Below the pieces are notes generated by a model. It saw nothing but the letters and a program-made list of their open reading frames with translations, was not told the DNA's origin and ran no database searches. This document shows positions 34,600 to 44,408 of a stretch of 64,000 nucleotides of DNA, piece by piece. Origin of the DNA: Penicillium oxalicum (taxonomy: Eukaryota; Ascomycota; Eurotiomycetes; Eurotiales; Aspergillaceae); the NCBI RefSeq assembly GCF_001723175.1, contig NC_064650.1:310001-374000 (forward strand), written 5' to 3'. Position 1 is the stretch's first letter. Every line of letters begins with the position of its first letter. The position numbers were made by a program, and so were the translations under genes.

Positions 34600-35914
34600 G
34601 ATGATGATGCCAGTCGAAAAACAATTCCTACTGAGTCAAATGTGAGATGATGAACACAGCTGATGAATGGAAAATGTTATGGATACAAATTTTGCGCTGA
34701 AGCTTGCTTCTCAGGGTTTCTTGAGCCGGTGTTGCTGAGGAAACAAACCAGTCGCTATATATGCGCCAGTGTCGACTTCGACCGCGCCGAAGAGCAGGTA
34801 GAGCTTGGAGCACCACTCAACACAGACAAGCTGAAACGTTTGACTTCAATTGACCCTCGAGGGGAAGTTATGGTTCTTAGTCAGAGGCTGAGCAGGGTCA
34901 ATGACAGACCGCCACTCTGGCTGGATCTGTGCAACCTGAGCTGGGGAGTTTTCACTTTTCTTTGAACTCGATGAAAGGGCTGGCCAATAGTGATGGTTGG
35001 CTGTGAGCAGAGTATTGAATTTATCGAGTTAGATGGTCTGGGCTGCTTACTCTATCGGTGAGCAATTGTGCAATTGACCTAAGTGGCGAAAGACGTCGAG
35101 CTAAAACGAGCCCACGAAATGGGAAACTCTCAGTCCCAACGGGGTAAGCCAAGATCGTATACGACCTGGGAGCCACGGGAATTCGAGCATATCCGCGGTA
35201 AGAAAACCCCAATGGCGATATCTTGCGCTGGTCGACGATATGCTGGTGACGAAACTTGCAGTGATGTGCAACCGTGAATACTCAGCGCAGGGGAGATTTA
35301 CGGTGGTCAAGTCGAGTCACCCCTGCCTCTTTCATAGCAAAGCTTTACAAAGCGTCTATTTCACTTCCCGTTATTCGCTGCAAGCGAGCTGGCGATACGA
35401 CGTCTCGTAAGGTAAAGTTAATAGCACAATTTTTACTACCCAGAGAAGTGCCCTGGATTTTCGTGCTGACTCTACAAGCCGTGCTGAGTATGAGCAAAGT
35501 GCAACCTCAAGTGACGCAGATCTCGTATCCGATTTGCACGCAGAATGAGATACGAGTATGCTACCAAGAGCTCATGTTGAATTATCTGAATGTGGTGTTC
35601 AATGGAGTCCGAGAAACCATTGATGGTCGAACGGCGGTCTAATTCGCAGCTCGTTGCGCGTTGATCATAAAGTGATTGGAATATGCCAAAGCAGACCAAT
35701 ACTGAGAGCTTATTTCTTGGTATCATTACAGCGCAGGATAGATCTACCCAGACAATGTGCGCAGTACTCAATTCGAATACCAAAAAAGGGTTCAGGCAAA
35801 CCACAAGGCTACACAGAGACCTGGTATGGATTCTAATAATATGGCACTTCAGTTTGCAGAGTCAATTTCTTTTTTCTGATTTGGTCCCTTCACTCCCCAC
35901 AGGAAAAAAAACCA
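34600..35914. other. Promoter region of the isocyanide synthase gene
   Basis: This 1.3-kb stretch lies upstream of the synthase and downstream of the hydratase-like gene, both on the minus strand. Short open frames exist but none is convincing. A TATA-like element lies at 34756-34762. One GAGCAAA heptamer (35492-35498; TTTGCTC on the minus strand) resembles the yeast Mac1 copper-response core, about 0.9 kb upstream of the synthase start; such a heptamer is expected by chance every few kilobases. Confidence 0.45.
34756..34762 (-). promoter_or_regulatory. Candidate TATA box of the isocyanide synthase gene
   Basis: The minus strand reads ATATATAG about 157 bp before the synthase ATG. That distance suits a fungal TATA element with a leader of about 100 nt. 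There is no transcript evidence. Confidence 0.35.
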
Positions 35915-36622
35915 CTAATTTAGTTGTTTCCAATCGTATTCCATCACCCGAGAAATAAACGAAACCATCTCCGAATCAGTAAGCAGACGGACAAGGTAGA
36001 AACTCGCATCAAGACCAGAGCTCACACCACCGGCTGTAATGACTCGTAATGAGTTCTCTTCCAGAAATCCTCCATCCACATAGCGCTTGAACACTACCTC
36101 TGGAAGTTTGCGGTCTTTCCCCCCGAATCGAGCACAAAGTTGCTGAAGCGTATCTAGCGCGCGGTGGTGGGTGGTCACAGTCAATCCTGAGAGAAGGCCG
36201 GTAGCACCCACCAAAAGAGCCCCAGTACAAATCGAAAACAAGATCCTAGGACGCTGCGGATTGAGTGTGGCGGGGAGACTCGCATAGGCGCGGATCAGCT
36301 GCACTTCAGGGATGCTGCTCTCTGCCAAGAGTTGTATCACAGAAGGTGGCCCTCCCGGCACGATCAGAATGTCGTACTGAGAAAGACATTTCCGCGCCTC
36401 ATCCAGCAGTACATCGACCTTGAGAGTCAAGCAGTTTGCGGCTCGTATGAGTGACGTCCGTGCGATGGTATCGAATGTAAACATCCTGTCAGGGCTGTCG
36501 GGATTGTGATTGTGCAAGGCATGCGACAATACTTCAATGGGGCCCGCAAAGTCGAGGATGTCAACCCCCGGGAAGAGTAGAACTCCAACATGGTAGTAAT
36601 TCTTCTCAGTCGCAGTAGCCAT
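35915..36622 (-). CDS. DJ-1/PfpI-family isocyanide hydratase-like protein
   Basis: Isocyanide hydratases (InhA type) add water to an isonitrile, giving an N-formamide. The product is a single exon of 235 residues. I chose the ATG at 36622 (MATATEKNYYHVGVLLFPG), which places the first strand of the DJ-1 fold near the N-terminus as is usual; an in-frame ATG at 36706 would add 28 residues without a conserved look. The nucleophile elbow is FSICTGALL with Cys132-Thr133, the Cys-Thr pair of isocyanide hydratases. The acidic partner is in FPGVDILDFAGPIEV (Asp21 or Asp24; Glu30). The C-terminal TAGGVSSGLDASFYLVRLL helix is typical of the family. It lies next to the isocyanide synthase on the same strand and recalls XanA of the xanthocillin cluster. 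Roles in self-protection or tailoring are both possible. Confidence 0.85.
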   Translation of the reverse strand: MATATEKNYYHVGVLLFPGVDILDFAGPIEVLSHALHNHNPDSPDRMFTFDTIARTSLIRAANCLTLKVDVLLDEARKCLSQYDILIVPGGPPSVIQLLAESSIPEVQLIRAYASLPATLNPQRPRILFSICTGALLVGATGLLSGLTVTTHHRALDTLQQLCARFGGKDRKLPEVVFKRYVDGGFLEENSLRVITAGGVSSGLDASFYLVRLLTDSEMVSFISRVMEYDWKQLN

Positions 36623-37605
36623 CGCTTCAAATCTGAGGATTTCACGTGGAAGCTGGGGGCTGCCTTTGGGTACTAGGAGAACCTCTGGTGTCAAATAAAC
36701 CCCCAAAAAAATAAAAGAACTGAGCCCTCTGTCAAGTGGGATGCCAAAGACGTAGGCCCTCGGTCAACGTTTGCTGAAAAGCCAAGATATACATAGCCAT
36801 AAGGTTGCCATGCTGACACTGCAAACGTGTCTTTCATGCTGGGGGAAGGCATCCATGACTTGAACGTTGCATTTTCTCTTTTCTTATTCCATCTTGATCC
36901 CCTTTTTGAAATGGACCGATGCCGTGTCACCGTGTATAGATAGCATCCACCCTCCGATGGCGCCGGGATGGAACCGCTGGGACCAGAACTCGTAGGAGGA
37001 GTCGAATTTGGTCAGCATCTCACGTCACTGCTCCAGAATCGGACTCGGTGCGTTGACACATGTTCCAATGAACCAAGACCGTCAGCTTCGAGTGTAATTC
37101 AAGCATGGCTCGGGTCCTTTGAAACCTGGTACATATCGTTTACATTTCTTTGAGTCCAGCTCCGAAGCTCGTGACTTGATAAGTCACGAGATCATGGGTG
37201 CCTACGGTAAGCACATCCATCCTAATCCAGCGTTGGTTTCTCACCAGGCGACTTATTTCTAGTACAGACCAAGAATATTATGATGATGAGGAGATTTCAA
37301 ATACGGAAATGGGCTCTCAAAAGATATAGTCGCCGTCTCATTCTACATCCTTCTACATCCAGCGCATGTTGTGTCCATGCGGGCGCTGTCCATTTTCGGG
37401 ATGTGGTCCAAACGATTTCCCCACAATTTCGATCGTTCGGTTGGTGGGGGAGATTCAAGATGTTGGAGTAAATGCACATTTAGATAGCATTTGAACAGGC
37501 CGATCAGGCGAATAAATTGGCTGGAGCATTTTTCGATCTTCTGCAATCACCTTCCATCTTAAGCCCTGGTACTCTTGCTTCAATTTCGGTCCCAGAATCG
37601 CCACG
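36623..37605. promoter_or_regulatory. Divergent promoter between hydratase-like and fumarylacetoacetase-like genes
   Basis: This 983-bp gap serves two divergent cluster genes. The only strong structured element is the perfect inverted repeat at 37168-37190. No open frame in it looks coding. Confidence 0.5.
37168..37190. promoter_or_regulatory. Perfect 10-3-10 inverted repeat, candidate operator
   Basis: CTCGTGACTT, then GAT, then AAGTCACGAG, with all ten arm pairs matching. It lies about 416 bp upstream of the fumarylacetoacetase-like start and 545 bp upstream of the hydratase-like start. The inner half-sites TGACTT/AAGTCA resemble bZIP or zinc-cluster half-sites. One arm recurs at 30259-30268. 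A binding function is inferred from the symmetry and location. Confidence 0.45.
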
Positions 37606-39003
37606 ATGAGCTCAGTCGATTATCAAAGTCATTTCTCTCTCGCCAACATCCCGTTTGGAGTAGCTTCATCCGAGAGTCACCCAATGCCGCAATGTGTGAC
37701 GCGGTTGGAGAATAAGGTCATCTTTCTCGCCGACTTGCAGCGCGCCGGCATCTTTGCCGGTGTCGCAGGTCTCTCGGATTCTGTTTTTGAAGAGTCAACC
37801 CTCAACGAGTACGCAGCGTTACCAAAGTCCACCCAGCGCGAAGTACGCAAGGTGCTACAAGAAACACTGGCCAAACCCCTACCAACGGGTTTCTCCGAAA
37901 AGTTGGGCGCAGTGACACTTCATATGCCGGTTCAAGTGGGTGGATTCACAGGTACGTAGGGGGATCGTTTTCAAAGGCGAGAGGTTAAACGTGAGTATTG
38001 GAAAGAGGCTGAGTCAACCTGCACTTTAGATTTCTCTTGTAGTCTGCACCACGTTCGAAATGCAGGCCGTGCTATCCTCAATGACGAAACTCCTCCACCA
38101 GGCTTCTTCAATTTCCCAATCGGATACAATGGACGAGCCAGCACAGTGTTCACTTCCGGGACTCCGGTGGTCCGGCCGAAGGGACACTTCTATGACCGTT
38201 CTGCTCCCGGCGAAAAGAAGCCTATCATTTACGGCCCATCTCAGGCCTTGGACTACGAGTTGGAAATAGGCGTCATTGTTGGCAAGGGAGTCCCTCGCCT
38301 ACAAGGCTTGAATGCGAAAGACGCAGACGAGAATATTTTCGGATTTGTCATCCTGAATGACTGGAGCGGTAAGGAGCCCTGGTCAAAAATTTCCCTGAAC
38401 AGCCCCGGGGGAGGCTGGAGTGGTACAAAGGCTGACATTGATTTGTTACTTTCGGGTTGTATAGCGCGCGACATTCAAGGATGTGAGATGGTTCCATTGG
38501 GACCGCTCAATGGCAAGTCATTCGGTAGCAGTATTTCACCGTGGATCGTAACGCTCGATGCCCTGGAACCGTTCAGAGTTCCCGGTCCAAAGCCAGAGCG
38601 CGTGCTCGCAAGCCACCTGGAAGATGCCGACGTATCTAGTTATGCCATTGATTTGAAAGTGGAGATCATTGCGGCTAACCACACGACCAAGATCAGTGAG
38701 TCCAACACGCAAGACCTGCACTGGAGCGGTCGCCAAATGGCCGCCCACCTGGCAAGTATTGGGGCCGACCTCCAAACGGGAGACATCATTGGAACGGGCA
38801 CGGTCAGTGGTCCCGTCGATGGTAGCTACGGCTGTCTCCTCGAGATCACCAAGGCTGGCAAAGAACCGATCACCCTGGCCGATGGGTCAAAGAGGCACTT
38901 TTTGCTTGACGGGGATGTCGTTCGCATGACCGCCGTGGCTGGTGACCCCGGGTCCGGTGTAGGTTTCGGAGAGTGCGTCGGTGAAGTGAAGCCCGCCATT
39001 TAA
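37606..39003 (+). CDS. Fumarylacetoacetase-family hydrolase in the cluster
   Basis: Fumarylacetoacetase cleaves the C-C bond of a beta-diketo acid; the classical enzyme ends tyrosine catabolism by making fumarate and acetoacetate. I read three exons: 37606-37951, 38030-38368 and 38465-39003, giving 407 residues. The second intron (38369-38464, 96 nt) has no stop and keeps frame; removing it restores the conserved NDWSARDIQ motif and a normal family length. The N-terminal SH3-like domain covers about residues 1-110. The catalytic core follows, with DFSCSLHHVRNAG (Asp116 and His123, matching the metal ligand and general base of human FAH), DYELEIGVIVG (metal Glu residues) and the ND of NDWSARDIQ. 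Active-site residues look intact. No other tyrosine-degradation gene is adjacent, so this is likely a paralogue recruited to the cluster; its substrate is unknown. Confidence 0.88.
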
Positions 39004-39289
39004 TTTAGGCGTTAAACAGCCATGTATCGTTAAGCACGATTGGGCACAAATAGTGGCATCGGAATCATTGAATACATTTCGAACCATGTTAAATGGTTAA
39101 CCAAGCATACTAGCGGAACGTTCGGCGTAATTGCATGAGGTATCGGTCCCGTGACTCTGCAAACCAAGGATCCGGAACGCTCGTGCAAAAGATCAATAAT
39201 ATTGATTATGGATCTCCATTATGTCGATCAGCACGACACAGATATTGCTTCAAGCTTGTCCAACATCGAGGATCACAGTGAGGACTGCT

Positions 39290-41920
39290 TTAACCCCAAA
39301 GTGGCGGGTGTATATACTCAGAGGCACGATCAAGAATATTGGGCATTGTCCATTCGCCACTGCCAGAGCTTTCTGGAGTAGGAGGAGGTAGAGATCCAAT
39401 ACTAGGCGTCATGCTCGCAGATACAGGCGGGACGAAAGATCCCATGGATGTGGGTGCGGTGGGATGAAGGCTCGACTGGGGGAATAGAGCGCTAGAACCA
39501 GTCGTGCCGCGAGATTGTTGGGTCCCGAAAGCTGTCAGCAGCTTTTGCAGGGCTCGATGGGTCTTTGCCAGCGACTTTGCCCATTGAGTCTGAGGTTCCG
39601 GGTTGACCGCAGTAGGAGATGTGGGGTTCGCCATGGATTGCCCAGGTCCGTTGGGCTTGGCCACGCCAGTGACGGAGTCATAAGTCGATAGTCCCGCAGG
39701 CCTCGAAGTAATACCGCTGCTGGTGCCAGTGACATCAGTATCGTATGCGCGCTCGTGGCTTGCTCGTTCAGCGATGATAGATTCAAGTTGACGGAGAAGG
39801 CTCCAGACTTTAGGTTCCAATTTTGCTTCTTCGACCACAGCAAGAAGGAAGGCGGAGCTGATTGCTCGTTGCAAGGCAATCCACGACCTGGCTGCATGCG
39901 AACTGATCTGATACATCTCGATATAGGCCTCAACCGTAGTCATAAGATTTGAGACACAATCTCGACGCATGCTAGCCGTGGCAGCACTATTCGCATCTAC
40001 GGTCGGCTTTAACGATGGTCGGCAGAGCTCGGATGAGAAGTAAGAAGAGTGTAACTTCAGCACAACACGCTCGAGATGCTCTGGCGAGTTGGAGCAGTAT
40101 TGCGCATCTCGCAGATGTGGTTTGGCTTCAACCATGATTCTCTGGATTCTTTCCTTGTACGCTTGGATGCTCTCGAAGGTAATTTGAGTGTGAGGACTGA
40201 GCATACGAATTCGAACAACCTCTAGAGCGAGGGATATCACCCGGCACAAGGTCTCGAAGTATGAGAGATCGCCGGCTGTTGAGCCTTCACGATAGGCGAT
40301 TTCTGGCTGACTGACCGCGGTTGTGGATGGGCGGTCATAAGACAATGAGAAATGGCTATCCTGCCATGCCATAGACCACCTGCGCGAAAAGAAATAGTGG
40401 ATCAGTTAGTGCCCAAGATGGAAGACCTGAGAATGATAAAGCTTACCAAACGTGTCGACGGCGGTATCGCTCGAGCGAAGAGAATCTGCTAGATTCCACG
40501 TGTAGCCCAAGAGCTAAGCCCATGCGAAGAGTCATGCCCAGTAGAACATAGGAAATTCCGGGATTCATATTATACGACAGTACGTTCCCGATGACAAGAA
40601 ACGTCTGAATTGCCTCGATGGTAGGCTGAGATAGGAAATTAGTCATTCGCAGACACTGATACGAGCAGCAGACTAGAATATTGGTCAGTTTTATGTCAAC
40701 CACCAAGACATCAAGGCAGACATTCATACCATAGACTTGTGAGGTCAACTCCCGCTCTTTGCTGCCCAGGTCAGACGATTGACAGCCGGAGGCGAGTACA
40801 GCAAACAGCAAGCCAAGAAAAGCAATATTCACACCAAAAGGCTTCTGCGCCTCATCGATGTTTTCACGATACACGCCACCCGAAGCCGCCCTGTTTTGAA
40901 GCAGAAGCTCAAGCGTTTCTTGAAACTGCTCACAATCGTCGAGTACAGGATAAATTGCCCCAGCGATATCTTTATAGTAAAAAAAGAATCTGCAATATGA
41001 GTCAGCTTGTGAGTTGCCGGCAGTCGGTTGTAGATGCGGCGCAAAACTTACTCTCGGCATTGCTGGTCGCTCGGCAGCGCACTGCACACAGCGCTGATAT
41101 CAAAGGATGACATGTCCGATGACCAAAGGTCTACGAAGGGATATGTCGCTGACTCATTGTCAAGCCCGAGCTTTGGCAATATCCCGTCCTCCAGAAGTGT
41201 CTGTAGTTGATCCGATCCTGACTTGTTGTTCAAGATATAGGCAAGAACCGAGCGCGATCCGAGATGAACGGTGCCTTTGCCTAAAGTGTTGTTTGTGTGG
41301 ATGCCTTCTCGTTCGGGCGACGCAGCTTTGCCGCGAGAGTCTGTGTCGCCGTTCCGGACACTCCCTGTGCCACCATCCGTCCCAAAATGAGGCACTTCCT
41401 CGGCGCGTTCGAGGCCAACTCGGAGCGATGAGATGGTTGATTCCATTTCCCGTAATCGATTTCGCACATTGTCCCACTCCTCCCTTGCAATGGAAACCCT
41501 GCCTCCTGCCCGTGAACCGCCCATCTGACCTGAAAACCCTTGACCAGGATCCATCTTCAAAGGCACATCGCTGTCTTCATGGCCGTGGTAGTTCCCATAT
41601 TCTGCAGTAGACCCTGCCGAGACTCCCTCGACGGGACTGCCTTGAAACACCTGTGCACGTTTTTTCGCAGGGCGTTCATAAGAGCAAAGATCGGCGTGGT
41701 CGCGCTTCACGCAGCCATCGCATGGGAGATTTCGATCGCATTTAACTTTACGGGCGTGGCATGGATAGCACGCTTTGGGTTCGCGCGCCTTCCGCTTCGT
41801 TCGAATTATAGCGTCCACTTGAGATTGCGGTAAGTCGGATACTGATCTGGAGGTCGCTCCAGAAGTTCCCGGTGCATCCGAGGGCGAATACGGACTCGCT
41901 TGAGTGTATGGCGATGCCAT
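39290..41920 (-). CDS. Zn2Cys6 fungal-specific transcription factor
   Basis: This is the probable pathway regulator. I read four exons: 41052-41920, 40730-40989, 40447-40672 and 39290-40379, with short GT-AG introns, giving 814 residues. The binuclear zinc cluster lies at residues 51-79, spaced C-x2-C-x6-C-x5-C-x2-C-x8-C (Cys51, 54, 61, 67, 70, 79), followed by a basic linker. A coiled-coil-like segment (NVRNRLREMESTISSLRVGL) lies near residues 140-160. The fungal-specific middle homology region occupies about residues 280-620, with the QCLRMTNFLSQPTIEAIQTFL and RRRHVWWSMAWQD stretches. The tail is Ser/Thr/Pro-rich. The gene converges on the fumarylacetoacetase-like gene and is followed on the same strand by the MFS gene. 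Cluster-specific control is inferred from position only. Confidence 0.9.
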
Positions 41921-42614
41921 CTTGCCCCAGGTCTCTTATCCAAGCTTTCCTTGCTTTGCTGGAATCGTGGGGGAGTCGGCACTCGAGAGGTCACAATTAT
42001 GGAAATTTGCGTGCAAAGGTAGATTGAGACAGGCCGAACTCAGTGCGAAGGATTCATTTCTGTTTTCGAGGAGCAAGAAAAATCGCCTATCATCTCACTT
42101 TGATCTCCAGCTTGACATTGTGGGTGGGGAGCCAATGTGGACATCTGCATGCGAAAGAGATTCATGGAGACATCGCCCCCGGTTCCATATCGATAATCCA
42201 CGTGACGGAGGATCTGATCTAAAACGGGCGAGGCGGAAACTCTAGTTTTACGTCACCTATCCGATCCGCCTCTGCATTTCTGGCATCCACGGTTTTCTGT
42301 TTTTAAAAGAAGATATGGCCGCGTTGGGCCAAAAATGAAGCATGGGTTCGTGAATAGTGTAATTAGAATTTCACAACTTGAAGATTCGAGTCTTTATACT
42401 TATTTCTCTAGGTTTGATGTAATTAGCGCCAACAACACCCCCGACACCTGCCCCCATATTCAACAATCATGATGTTCGACAAAAACGGCAAAAGACCAAT
42501 TCCAGCTCCATTGCGCCCGAGGTGAAGCCCAACCCTTCATGTATAGCTCAGATTCGTAAATGACGACGTCCTTGACGTACAACGTGTAGGTCGATTTTGA
42601 GTTCTATCGCTCAA
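41921..42614. other. Intergenic region upstream of the Zn2Cys6 gene
   Basis: This 694-bp gap holds the regulator's promoter and the 3' end of the MFS gene. I see no additional gene or strong repeat. Confidence 0.5.
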
Positions 42615-44408
42615 TTAAGCCTTCCCACCTTGCTTCTCCTCATCGTCACTGAAAGCAAATTTGGAGAATTGACGAATAGAAGCGCCCTTGAAGTAGAACA
42701 CGTAGGGAATAGCGCAGCACGCTAAGGCGAGGAATGCGAGGAGGGAACTGGCCCACTGATAGCCAAGTCGAGCGTACATTTGCTCTGTGAACAAGACGGT
42801 TGAAGCACCCCACATGGAGCGAAGGAAGGTCTTGGCTGCCAAGGCCGAAGCCGCTTGGTGCTGATAAGTATCAACTGGAATTGATGCAACTCGTGAGCTG
42901 GTGTTCATTCAATAGTTCGCATAGAATTGCGACTTACCAAGGTAGTTATTGGCGGAATTATATAAGAAGATGAAGCCGAAGCCAACAGGCAATCCACCAA
43001 TTGCGGGACCAAACCAGTGGATACGAGGATAGGAAGTCCAGGCGAAGATGAACAAGCCGACCGGAATGAGCCAGCAAGACCACATCATGGGGATCAGTCG
43101 CTTTTCAGCGGGGGGTTTGCCACCACACTGCGCAGAAATTTTCAAGTAGTTCTTGTTGACGGCGGGAGCGCAAGCAGCGCTCAACAGGACACCGATTGCA
43201 AGTGGAATAAACATCAAGCCAGTGCTTGAGGCACTCCAGCCTTTGCCCCCTTGGTAGACGATGGGATAGGCGACGAAGAACATATACAAAAGGCCGTACA
43301 GGACTGACATGTAGAGGGAGATGAAAAGGACGATAGGCTCCAGGAAGAGCAGCTGGAAGGGTCGGAACATGAAGATGCGAAGTCTCTGACCCAATGGACG
43401 AGGGTCAAGTTCGGTCTCTGTGGTATACTTGGGGTCATTCTGGGACTTTCGCAATTTGGCCGCTCTTTTCTTCAGCAAGATTGGTGCATATGTCTCGGGG
43501 ACAGTGAAAGTGATCATAACCCAAACAACAAATGCCAAAATCAACTGGAGCCAGTAAAGCCAGCGCCAACCGCAGGCGTCTCCCAGAAAGCCTCCAGCCA
43601 AGGGACCGATTGCAGGACCGATGAACGGGGCTGCACTGAAAGCAGCCATTGGTACACCACGCTCCTCATTCTTCCAAAGATCGGACAAAGTTCCTCCAAC
43701 CAAGGTCATGGGCGCACTGAATGCGATACCGTCGATGAGTCGGCAAACAATCAATGTCCCGATATTCTTGGCAACAGCACACGGTATGATAAATATGACT
43801 GCCACAAAGAGTGTGATTGCATATACCGGTTTTCGACCGACCATTTCGGATGCGGGAGCGAAAACCATAGGTCCTGCATAATAGAGTTAGCCATCTCTTC
43901 ACTGTCAAATACCCACAGCTGCGCAGTAAGACTTACCGACACCGAACCCAATCACGAAAACCGTGATAGTCAGAAGGCTGACTTCTCGACTCACGCCCAA
44001 ATCCTCCATAGGTCCTTCAATATCTGCAGTGATGACACTACTGCAGAACGCAACCACGAAGCAAGTGAAGGCGACGACCATAGTGCAATACCACTTATAA
44101 GCTTTTGACCAATTTTTTGGGTTCTCAGGATCATCGATTGTGAAGGTGACCAATTTCCAATCTTCGAGCCGCCCAGTAGCATTTGACTTTACTGGCTTGA
44201 TGATCTCTCCTGTGCGTGTCTCGGTCACGTACTCGCGGAGGTCGGCGCCATCGTTTAGTTCACGGACCGGGAGATCGAGGTAATCAGTTTGCCCGGGGCC
44301 AGATCCGATCAATGAGGTATCTCTCGAGGGCGATAAGGTTGAATTTGATGAGTCTGACATGTTCATCTTGTGTGAGTTGACACTTGAAGTGCTGCTAGGT
44401 TGGGACAA
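42615..44408 (-). CDS. MFS transporter, DHA1-type drug/polyamine exporter
   Basis: This is a plasma-membrane major facilitator, probably a proton antiporter exporting small organic compounds. Three exons, 43937-44408, 42938-43873 and 42615-42874, give 555 residues. The cytosolic N-terminus of about 110 residues ends in the [16 protein letters not shown] segment that precedes helix 1 in fungal DHA1 carriers. Twelve hydrophobic helices follow. The [22 protein letters not shown] stretch contains the loop 2-3 signature, and [24 protein letters not shown] marks helices 4-5. The last intron restores [18 protein letters not shown], a conserved junction. It lies beside the cluster regulator and is the natural candidate for isocyanide export or copper-complex traffic; this is inferred from position. 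Confidence 0.9.

Noticed and set aside
35492..35498. Possible Mac1-type copper-response heptamer upstream of the synthase
   Set aside because: A single seven-base match in 1.3 kb is expected by chance, and no second copy was seen nearby.
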